Assembly: GCA_965651365.1 (NCBI GenBank)
Contig: CBFGSA010000146.1
Span: 1-6,122 of the forward strand
Direction of reading: 5' to 3'
Source: DASSBG01 sp965651365
Lineage (GTDB): Bacteria > Pseudomonadota > Gammaproteobacteria > Xanthomonadales > Rhodanobacteraceae
Length of the DNA stretch: 6,122 nt
Positions 1 to 5,531 of this stretch are shown one piece after another (position 1 is the first letter of the stretch; each line of letters begins with the position of its first letter). Below the pieces are notes generated by a model that made no database searches, was not told the origin of the DNA, and saw only the letters and a list, made by a program, of their open reading frames with translations. Position numbers and translations under genes: made by a program.

Positions 1-31
1 GGGCCCAACTACCAGAATTTGTAGTGCGCGC

Positions 32-73
32 CGGGAACCGGGAATCGGGAATCGGGAATCGGGAATGGGGAAT
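32..73. repeat. Heptanucleotide tandem repeat (CGGGAAT)n
   Basis: Six head-to-tail 7-bp units: CGGGAAC (32-38), four exact CGGGAAT units (39-66) and a final GGGGAAT (67-73). Only the first and last units are degenerate, as expected for an array that changes copy number by slippage in its middle. Similar GGGAATC arrays are, from memory, common between genes in xanthomonads. No function is evident. Confidence 0.9.
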
Positions 74-105
74 GTAGGGTGGGCAGGCTTCATCTGCCCA
101 CCGCA
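74..105. repeat. Palindromic intergenic repeat (GTAGGGTGGGC type)
   Basis: Contains a perfect 9-bp stem, GGTGGGCAG (78-86) with CTGCCCACC (94-102), around a 7-nt loop. Its left part, GTAGGGTGGGCA (74-85), is the exact reverse complement of 155-166 in the next repeat, so it belongs to the same element family in opposite orientation. No T-run follows the stem, so it does not look like an intrinsic terminator. Confidence 0.8.
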
Positions 106-133
106 GCGAAACAGCTCGAAAGTGCACGAACGA

Positions 134-164
134 CCGCGTGGGCACGCTGCGCTTTGCCCACCCT
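134..164. repeat. 31-bp direct repeat, copy 1 (hairpin)
   Basis: Identical over 31 bp to 360-390. It holds a 7-bp stem, GTGGGCA (138-144) with TGCCCAC (155-161), and a 10-nt loop rich in GC. This is the dispersed 'gtgggcacgctgcgctttgcccac' type of repeat, recalled as widespread in GC-rich proteobacteria. The frames crossing it on both strands are not genes. Confidence 0.85.
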
Positions 165-173
165 ACCGCAACG

Positions 174-203
174 CAGGTTGGGGTGAGCGACGCGAACCCC
201 AAC
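174..203. repeat. Palindromic repeat with GTTGGGGT stem
   Basis: A perfect 8-bp inverted repeat, GTTGGGGT (177-184) with ACCCCAAC (196-203), encloses an 11-nt GC-rich loop. CAGGTTGGG at 174-182 is also the reverse complement of CCCAACCTG at 255-263, so this element and the next one could pair over a longer span. It is probably a member of a dispersed intergenic repeat family. Confidence 0.75.
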
Positions 204-231
204 GCTGCGCGAAATGACGTGCTGCCGCGCT

Positions 232-263
232 GTTGGGTTTCGCCTGCGGCTCAACCCAACCTG
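232..263. repeat. Palindromic repeat with GTTGGGTT stem
   Basis: A perfect 8-bp inverted repeat, GTTGGGTT (232-239) with AACCCAAC (253-260), has a 13-nt loop that itself contains CGC/GCG complementarity. It resembles the hairpin at 177-203 in stem sequence and spacing and is probably a diverged copy of the same element. Confidence 0.75.
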
Positions 264-307
264 CACAAGCGGAATGCCTCGAACATCGCAAACCACCCCT
301 CAACAGC

Positions 308-344
308 GTCATCCAGGGGCTGCGCACAGCGCAGAACCCGGGAT
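308..344. repeat. REP-like interrupted palindrome
   Basis: A nested inverted repeat: ATCC (311-314) pairs with GGAT (341-344), GGG (317-319) with CCC (337-339), and CTGCGC (320-325) with GCGCAG (329-334) around a 3-nt ACA loop, leaving an AA bulge (335-336). The left 23 bp (308-330) recur at 6100-6122 with two mismatches, which shows a dispersed element and not a one-off structure. No T-run follows, so a terminator role is unlikely. Confidence 0.75.
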
Positions 345-359
345 CCATTTTGAACAATG

Positions 360-390
360 CCGCGTGGGCACGCTGCGCTTTGCCCACCCT
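360..390. repeat. 31-bp direct repeat, copy 2 (hairpin)
   Basis: Exact copy of 134-164 in the same orientation, with the stem at 364-370 and 381-387. The two copies lie 226 bp apart and bracket the hairpins at 177-203 and 232-260 and the REP-like palindrome, so recombination between them would delete that block. Confidence 0.85.
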
Positions 391-478
391 GCGTGACTGC
401 CAACCCCGCCACATTCCACAGTGAAGGCACTTGCATGCTGGGTTGCTTGAAACGAGGATGGTCACTGATCCTTGCGGT

Positions 479-484
479 GGAAGG
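479..484 (+). promoter_or_regulatory. Ribosome binding site for the gene at 492
   Basis: GGAAGG lies 7 nt before the ATG at 492. This start places the signal peptide exactly at the N-terminus. A rival GAAGG at 423-427 precedes an in-frame ATG at 435, so the ribosome site alone does not decide the start. Confidence 0.6.
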
Positions 485-491
485 TTCGCTC

Positions 492-1544
492 ATGTACCGG
501 TTTGCGCGATTTGCCCTGCATCTTTTGACGCTGCTCGGTTTGCTGCTGCCGACGCTGGCGGCAGCGGCTCCGCCAGCGCGCGAGCCGCCACGCTTTCCAC
601 CCGGTGCGATCTGGTACCAGGACATTTCCGGGCTTGCTGCCGACCCCGACTCGGCGGCAATGATTGGTGCCAGCGTCGGCTGGGGTACCGGCGGTGCCGG
701 CAACACCAACTTTCAGATCGACTTCTCGATGCATGTCGTGTACAGCTCCTGGGGCAGCACCACGACCCAGCCGCTGGTGCCGCGCAGTGGCTATTATCTG
801 CCCGACTGCGATACGGGCCTGTCGGTGCCGCTGCCGGCAACGGGCGCCATCGAGGGCTCGGGCAACTATCAGTGCAGCGGCGGCGATTGCCATCTGCTGG
901 TGGTCAACGGCGACACGCTGTACGAATCCTGGCTCAGCAACGTCAACAGCGCCGGCATCCAGTCGCAGTGCATGGTGGCCTGGCATCTCAATCGTGTGTA
1001 TCCGCCCGACGGGCGCGGCGAGCAGTGCACCAGTGCCGATGCGGCCGGTTTTCCGATTTCGCCATTGTTGTTCAATCCCGATGAGGTGTACGCGGCCATG
1101 CAGGTGCCCAATGGAAACCTTGGCCATGCGATCCGCTTCATCCTGCCCAATGCGCGCATGCGCGCCGACCGCTACGTGCACCCCGCCAGCCACGCCGGCG
1201 GACCGTCCGGCCCGGCCAACGCGATTCCCTACGGGGCGCGCCTGCGCCTCCAATCCGGATTCGACACCAGCAGCTACAGTACCGCGGCCCAGGTGATCCT
1301 GCGCACACTGAAACGCTACGGCATGTTTCTGGCCGACGGCGGCAACATCCCGCTGACTGCCGATGACGGCCTGTTCACCACCCACCAGTGGACCGACAGC
1401 AATATCGATCTGGATTCGCACTCGCTGTTCGGGGTCAGCATGGACGACTTCGAGGTGATGCCGATCGGCACCGCGATCGTGAAAACAGACGACTGCATGC
1501 GCAATCCCGACGATACCATCTACGCCGACGGCTTCAACTGGTAG
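492..1544 (+). CDS. Secreted protein of an uncharacterised family, with C-terminal DGF-type tail
   Basis: A 350-residue exported protein. Residues 1-26 form a typical Sec signal peptide: short basic start (YRFAR), leucine-rich core, and LAAAA before APP. The mature part carries a pattern I recall from uncharacterised secreted bacterial proteins: DTLYESW (141-147), CTSADAAGFPI (179-189), GHAIRF (211-216), GARLRL with FD (248-258), and VILRTLKRYGM then ADGG (268-284). I cannot name a Pfam entry and no enzymatic activity is known to me. Six cysteines (106, 128, 133, 160, 179, 335) suit disulfides outside the cytoplasm. The tail DDTIYADGFNW (340-350) resembles the tail of the convergent neighbour. 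I chose the ATG at 492 because it puts the signal peptide first; ATG 435 would add 19 residues and also has a ribosome site. The stop directly abuts the stop of the minus-strand gene. Confidence 0.85.
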   Translation: MYRFARFALHLLTLLGLLLPTLAAAAPPAREPPRFPPGAIWYQDISGLAADPDSAAMIGASVGWGTGGAGNTNFQIDFSMHVVYSSWGSTTTQPLVPRSGYYLPDCDTGLSVPLPATGAIEGSGNYQCSGGDCHLLVVNGDTLYESWLSNVNSAGIQSQCMVAWHLNRVYPPDGRGEQCTSADAAGFPISPLLFNPDEVYAAMQVPNGNLGHAIRFILPNARMRADRYVHPASHAGGPSGPANAIPYGARLRLQSGFDTSSYSTAAQVILRTLKRYGMFLADGGNIPLTADDGLFTTHQWTDSNIDLDSHSLFGVSMDDFEVMPIGTAIVKTDDCMRNPDDTIYADGFNW

Positions 1545-2879
1545 CTACTCGAACGGATCACAGAAGATCACGTCGTCAAACAGAATGTAGGCGTGGCCGA
1601 CCTGGGCATCGGTGCCGTAGTCGGCCAGCGGATCGCCGATCACCGCCACGCCGGCGGACCAGTCCAGCGCATAGCCGTAGTTGCTCTTGAAGTTGTTGCT
1701 CTGCGAATAGAACTTCTGGGCCTGGCCCCAGTTGTGATTGCCGCCGGTCTGCTGGTGGTAGACATATACCGCGCCGGTGACGTTTTCGACGCCATTGGCC
1801 TCCGGAGCACCAACCAGCAGCTCGTTGCTGTGCAGATGCACACTGGAAATGACGGCACCACCGGCACCCATGTCGTCCGGCTCCAGATCGACGATCTGGC
1901 CCCAAAGGTTGGCACCGCCGGTATCGCGACCGAACAGGAACACGTGCCCGTCCTGCTCACTGTTGGCCACCGCGATGGTCTCGCCGCGGGTCTGGTCGTC
2001 CGAGCCCCAGATGCTGATCGCCGAACCGAAGCGCTTGATCCCGGCCGGGCTGGCCAGGGTCGTGACCAGGCCCCACTGGCCAGGCCCGCCCTGATCGCGC
2101 GCGTACACGTACACGCGGCCACGCGCGAAGCTGTCGGTGGGTGCCTTGTAATCGGGATCGCTGACCACGGCTATATCGCCGTACAGCGTGACCCGGGTCG
2201 CATAGGAAACACTGTTGGCCAGATCAACCGCCGGCGGCAGCAGGGTCGCCACTGCGAAAAAACCTGCATTGGCACTGGCGCGCTCCAGGATCACGGCGCG
2301 GCCATCCCCGGCGCTGGTGTCGCCGGCCACGATGCGGTTGCGGTGGATGTCCAGGCTTTCACCGAAATCACGGAAGCCCTGGGCATAGTCGGCATAGATC
2401 GATTGCGCGACGCCCCAGGCATTGGCGCCACCGTGATCGCGCTTGAATACATGCACCGCACCGGCACTGTTGCCACCGGCTTGCTGGGCATTGCGCGCGC
2501 CCGCGATCAGGGTGTCCCCGTCCATGGCCAGAACCTCGCCGAAGTGATCGATGCTCCGGGCTGCGCCCGGCTCGGCCAGACGCTTCAGGTACGACCACTG
2601 CGCCGGCGTGGCACCGCGCTGATAGAGGTAGACGTGATGCTTGCTGCTTCCGGTGGTACCCACCATGCCGTAGGCCACGACCTCGCCACTGGTGGCCACG
2701 GCAAAGCCACCCTTGTCGCCGGGGCCATCGGCCGCCGGGTCGGAATCGACGTGACTGAAATCGAGCTGGTCGGCAAACAGGTCCGGCGGACAGGCGGCCA
2801 GCGCCGGCATGGCGAAAGCCAGCCCGGACGCCAGCAAAAGCCGGCTGGCGCTGGGTGGCAAGCGTGTTGTCAGATGCAT
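1545..2879 (-). CDS. Exported FG-GAP beta-propeller protein
   Basis: A 444-residue exported protein. Residues 1-29 are a signal peptide (basic TTR, ASRLLLASGLAFAMPALAA). LAAC at 27-30 also fits a lipobox, so it may be a lipoprotein anchored at Cys30; cleavage by signal peptidase I near the same site is equally possible. The rest is repeats of the FG-GAP/integrin-alpha kind: FG-like start, a strand such as GDTLIAGA, then GxVxVF and a recurring RDxGGxNxWG segment. I count seven units, near 57-95, 111-156, 170-200, 226-270, 282-327, 340-385 and 400-434, which matches a seven-bladed propeller. Such domains usually mediate binding or adhesion; no ligand can be deduced. The protein ends DDVIFCDPFE, like its neighbour. 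The ATG at 2879 has GGAG 7 nt upstream. It diverges from the kinase operon and converges with the gene at 492. Confidence 0.88.
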   Translation of the reverse strand: MHLTTRLPPSASRLLLASGLAFAMPALAACPPDLFADQLDFSHVDSDPAADGPGDKGGFAVATSGEVVAYGMVGTTGSSKHHVYLYQRGATPAQWSYLKRLAEPGAARSIDHFGEVLAMDGDTLIAGARNAQQAGGNSAGAVHVFKRDHGGANAWGVAQSIYADYAQGFRDFGESLDIHRNRIVAGDTSAGDGRAVILERASANAGFFAVATLLPPAVDLANSVSYATRVTLYGDIAVVSDPDYKAPTDSFARGRVYVYARDQGGPGQWGLVTTLASPAGIKRFGSAISIWGSDDQTRGETIAVANSEQDGHVFLFGRDTGGANLWGQIVDLEPDDMGAGGAVISSVHLHSNELLVGAPEANGVENVTGAVYVYHQQTGGNHNWGQAQKFYSQSNNFKSNYGYALDWSAGVAVIGDPLADYGTDAQVGHAYILFDDVIFCDPFE

Positions 2880-2886
2880 TTTCGGG

Positions 2887-2890
2887 CTCC
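2887..2890 (-). promoter_or_regulatory. Ribosome binding site for the FG-GAP gene
   Basis: Read on the minus strand this is GGAG, 7 nt before the ATG at 2879-2877. It supports that start, which also places the signal peptide at the N-terminus. Confidence 0.65.
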
Positions 2891-2972
2891 ATAACGGGAA
2901 GAACTCCCTGATCTATCGGATTCGGCAGGCAAATCCGGGCAATGAATTACAATTTGCTGGTGTTGCGGGCAT

Positions 2973-2977
2973 GGGAG
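2973..2977 (+). promoter_or_regulatory. Ribosome binding site that sets the TTG start of the kinase
   Basis: GGGAG lies 7 nt before the TTG at 2985. There is no in-frame ATG or GTG between the upstream in-frame stop (TGA, 2943-2945) and 2985, and the ATG at 2971 is out of frame. This Shine-Dalgarno is the main reason for accepting TTG as the start codon. Confidence 0.65.
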
Positions 2978-2984
2978 CCGCACT

Positions 2985-5531
2985 TTGGATGGCCTGACGC
3001 AAGCCGAGTACGCACGCATCGAAACGGCATTTCATGCCGTGCTCGAGGCGCCCGAAGCCCAGTGCGATGCGCTGCTGCAGCGGCTGCTTGAGGGCCAGCC
3101 ACGGCTGATCGATGCCGTGCGACAGCTGCTCCAGGCCCGGCCGGGCCGCTCGAATCTGGACCGCCCGGTGTTCTCCGGGGACAGCGCAAGCAAGCCATCC
3201 GACCGCGCCGACAAGGCAGCCGACAGCAGCCTGCCGCCCGGCTCGACGATCGGCGCCTGGACCGTGGTCAAGCTGCTGGCACGCGGCGGCATGAGCCGGG
3301 TCTACCTGGTGCAGCGTTCGATCGATGGCGCGACCCAGCAGGCAGCGCTGAAGCTGATTTCCGCCGATGCCGACCCGCAGCGTTTCGCCCTCGAACGGCG
3401 CGTCCTGGCCAGGCTGGAACACCCTGGCATTGCACGCCTGATTGACGGCGGCATCAGCGACGACGGTCGCCCGTGGCTGGCCAGCGAGTATGTCTCCGGC
3501 CAGACCCTGCTCGACTACTGCGAAGCCAGGCGCGCGGATCTGCGCCAGCGCATCCGCCTGCTGGTCGAAGTGGCCGAGGCCGTCGCCTACGCCCATGCAC
3601 ACCTGGTCGTGCACCGCGACATCAAGCCGGCCAACATCCTGATCAGTGAGGACGGCCATGCCAAGCTGGTGGATTTCGGCATTGCCAAGCTGCTGGAAGA
3701 CGATGCTGCTGCCGGTACCCGCACCGGCACCGCGCTGATGACACCGCAGTATGCCGCGCCGGAACAGGTGCTCGGCTTGCCCGTCACCGTGCAGACCGAT
3801 GTGCACGCGCTGGGCCTGCTGGCATGCGAAGTCCTCAGTGGCTGCAATCCGTTCGCCCGTCCCGGCGACCCGGCGCTGAAGGTGAGCCGTGCCATTGCCG
3901 AGTTGGAGCCGGCACCGCCGAGCGCCTTGTGTGCGCAGCCCGCATTGGCGCGTCGCCTGCGCGGCGATGTGGACGCGATCGTGCTCAAGGCCATGCGCAA
4001 GTCGCCCGCGCAACGCTACCCCACGGCGGCCAGCGTTGCCGCCGATCTGCGCCAGTTTCTGGCCGGCGACACCGTGGCCGCGCGCCGCGGCAGCCGCGGC
4101 TATCGTCTGCGCTCCCTGGTCCGGCGCTACCGCTGGGCGCTGGCGGTTGCCGTGGTGGTTCTGGGCCTGGTGGTTGCCGAAGTGTCGATGCGGATGCAGC
4201 AGCTTACTACCGAGCGCGACCGCGCGACCGCCGTGGCCGGTTTCCTGCGTGGCCTGGTTTCAGACCTCGATCCCGGCGTGCGCAACACACGCGATGCGCA
4301 CAAGCTGACCGTGGTCGAGGTGCTCGACACCGGTCGTCAGCGTCTCGCGCATGAACGGCTGAATCCGGCCCTGAAGGCCCAGCTTCTGGTGCAACTGGCG
4401 CAATCCTATGGTGACCTGTTTCAGTGGCAGCGCAGCGAGGCGACGGCGCGCGAGGCGACCCGTCTGGTACGCACACATGCACTGGCGGCCGGTCTCGGGC
4501 TTGAAGCAAAGATGGCGCAGGCCCGCGCACTGGCCGGCCAGCAGCGTCACGCCGAGGCCGAAGCCATCTACCGCGCCTTGCTCGCCGATGACGCCGACGA
4601 CGACCGTCAGCGCGGCATGGTGCTTTCGGGCTACGGCGCGCAGCTTTTCATGCAGGGCCGCAGCCGCGAAGCCGTGCAACAACTGCGCGATGCGAGCCGA
4701 CTGCTGCGCCGCGCTGGCGACAACGCGACATTGACCGGAACCTTGCGCCTGCTGGCCAACGCCGAGGACCGCATGGGCCACGCAGACCAGGCATTGGCGG
4801 CGGCACACGAGGCACTGGACATGACCGATGCCGCCTTTCCCGGCAACCAGGTGGCGCTGGCCCTGAGCGAAACCGCGTACGCTGACATCCTGGGCAAGCG
4901 CCAGCCGCAAGCCGCCGAGCCGATCCTTGCACGCGCATTGCAGCGCTTCAGGCGCGTTCTCGGAGACGACAACCATAACACCCGCAGCGCCGAAAACAAT
5001 CATGCGCTGTTGCTTTGGCGCCTGCATCGCCATGCAGAAGCCGAGGCCAGCTTGCGCAACAACATCCGTCACCAGGCCGCGGTCATGGGCGAGCGCAGCC
5101 TGGAAGTCGGCCGTGGCCTGCAGAATCTGGCGGCACTGCAATATGAGCGCGGCAAGCATGCCGACAGCGTGCGCACCGCGCAGCAGGCTCTGACCATCCT
5201 CGATGCGACACTGCCGGCCGGACACCTGCAGCGCGCCTTCCCGCACCTGACCATGGCCGGTGCACAACTGGCACTGGAGCAGGCCGCTGCAGCGCAAGCC
5301 AGCCTGACCGCCGCCGAGCGCATTCTGGCCCCGGCTCTGCCCGCCAATGCCTTGCCACGTAAGGTGCTGCGCGCGCGCCAGGCCATGGCCCTGGCCGCCA
5401 CCGGCGACTGCGCGCGCGCCCTGCCCCTGCTGGATACCGCCAGGCGTGATCTGGGCAGCGCCGCAGATCGCTACGCGCCCGAATTCACGCGGGCCAGGAC
5501 ATACTGCGAGGCAGACACAAGGCATGAATGA
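2985..5531 (+). CDS. Transmembrane Ser/Thr protein kinase with TPR-like periplasmic half
   Basis: An 848-residue Hanks-type Ser/Thr kinase, expected to phosphorylate its partner sigma factor. Residues 1-50 are a helical N-terminal segment typical of kinases in this group. The kinase domain (about 90-360) shows a nucleotide loop ARGGMSRVY (99-107), catalytic Lys123 in AALK, a likely helix-C Glu137, HRDIKPAN (210-217), DFG (230-232) and APE (258-260), so it should be active. The activation loop has Thr245, 247, 249 and 253 as possible autophosphorylation sites. The loop is A-x-G-x-x-S where most kinases have G-x-G-x-x-G. A single membrane helix (384-400) follows basic residues, so the rest should be periplasmic. 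Residues 410-848 are alpha-helical TPR-like repeats, probably the sensing or partner-binding part. The only cysteines there are Cys809 and Cys841. The start is TTG with GGGAG 7 nt upstream; the next in-frame Met (103) lies in the nucleotide loop. The gene overlaps the sigma factor gene by 8 bp. Confidence 0.93.
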   Translation: MDGLTQAEYARIETAFHAVLEAPEAQCDALLQRLLEGQPRLIDAVRQLLQARPGRSNLDRPVFSGDSASKPSDRADKAADSSLPPGSTIGAWTVVKLLARGGMSRVYLVQRSIDGATQQAALKLISADADPQRFALERRVLARLEHPGIARLIDGGISDDGRPWLASEYVSGQTLLDYCEARRADLRQRIRLLVEVAEAVAYAHAHLVVHRDIKPANILISEDGHAKLVDFGIAKLLEDDAAAGTRTGTALMTPQYAAPEQVLGLPVTVQTDVHALGLLACEVLSGCNPFARPGDPALKVSRAIAELEPAPPSALCAQPALARRLRGDVDAIVLKAMRKSPAQRYPTAASVAADLRQFLAGDTVAARRGSRGYRLRSLVRRYRWALAVAVVVLGLVVAEVSMRMQQLTTERDRATAVAGFLRGLVSDLDPGVRNTRDAHKLTVVEVLDTGRQRLAHERLNPALKAQLLVQLAQSYGDLFQWQRSEATAREATRLVRTHALAAGLGLEAKMAQARALAGQQRHAEAEAIYRALLADDADDDRQRGMVLSGYGAQLFMQGRSREAVQQLRDASRLLRRAGDNATLTGTLRLLANAEDRMGHADQALAAAHEALDMTDAAFPGNQVALALSETAYADILGKRQPQAAEPILARALQRFRRVLGDDNHNTRSAENNHALLLWRLHRHAEAEASLRNNIRHQAAVMGERSLEVGRGLQNLAALQYERGKHADSVRTAQQALTILDATLPAGHLQRAFPHLTMAGAQLALEQAAAAQASLTAAERILAPALPANALPRKVLRARQAMALAATGDCARALPLLDTARRDLGSAADRYAPEFTRARTYCEADTRHE

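Larger units (their letters stand above)
1..491. other. Gene-free intergenic region, repeat mosaic
   Basis: No reading frame here has a believable start, ribosome binding site and protein-like composition. The short frames on both strands run through palindromic repeats and overlap each other. The stretch is built almost entirely from short tandem, direct and inverted repeats, listed separately. The end of an upstream gene is not visible. No clear promoter for the gene at 492 was found; the last 100 bases (391-491) are the most likely place for one, being the only part free of repeats. Confidence 0.75.
2880..2984. promoter_or_regulatory. Divergent intergenic region between FG-GAP gene and kinase operon
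   Basis: Only 105 bp separate the two divergent starts, so promoters for both must lie here or reach into coding sequence. On the plus strand TACAAT (2948-2953) matches a sigma-70 -10 box in five of six positions and would give a short leader before the ribosome site at 2973. No good -35 box is spaced correctly, so activation or another sigma factor is possible. GGGA (2896-2899) and TCCC (2905-2908) form a small inverted repeat. No minus-strand promoter could be assigned. Confidence 0.4.

Noticed and set aside
8..25. Inverted repeat ACTAC/GTAGT as the terminator of an upstream gene
   Set aside because: The stem is only 5 bp, AT-containing, with an 8-nt loop and no T-run after it.
32..73. Tandem array as a CRISPR
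   Set aside because: Units are 7 bp and contiguous without spacers, so it is a simple tandem repeat.
78..387. The hairpins as intrinsic terminators
   Set aside because: None is followed by a T-rich tract, and their stem sequences recur, which fits dispersed repeats better.
357..491. Upstream start codons (357 and 435) for the first secreted protein
   Set aside because: A start at 357 would add repeat-derived residues. A start at 435 has a fair ribosome site (GAAGG, 423-427) but would put 19 residues before the signal peptide. It stays a minor alternative.
2709..2747. Acidic stretch near residues 45-57 of the FG-GAP protein (DSDPAADGPGDKG) as an EF-hand or dockerin calcium loop
   Set aside because: The spacing of acidic residues does not match a canonical 12-residue loop, and no flanking helices or second copy are seen.
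1593..2894. Long plus-strand open frame (433 codons) antisense to the FG-GAP gene
   Set aside because: It lies wholly opposite a gene with clear signal peptide, repeats and ribosome site. Its product is a low-complexity mix of V, G, A and R with no recognisable domain, as expected for the opposite strand of GC-rich coding DNA.
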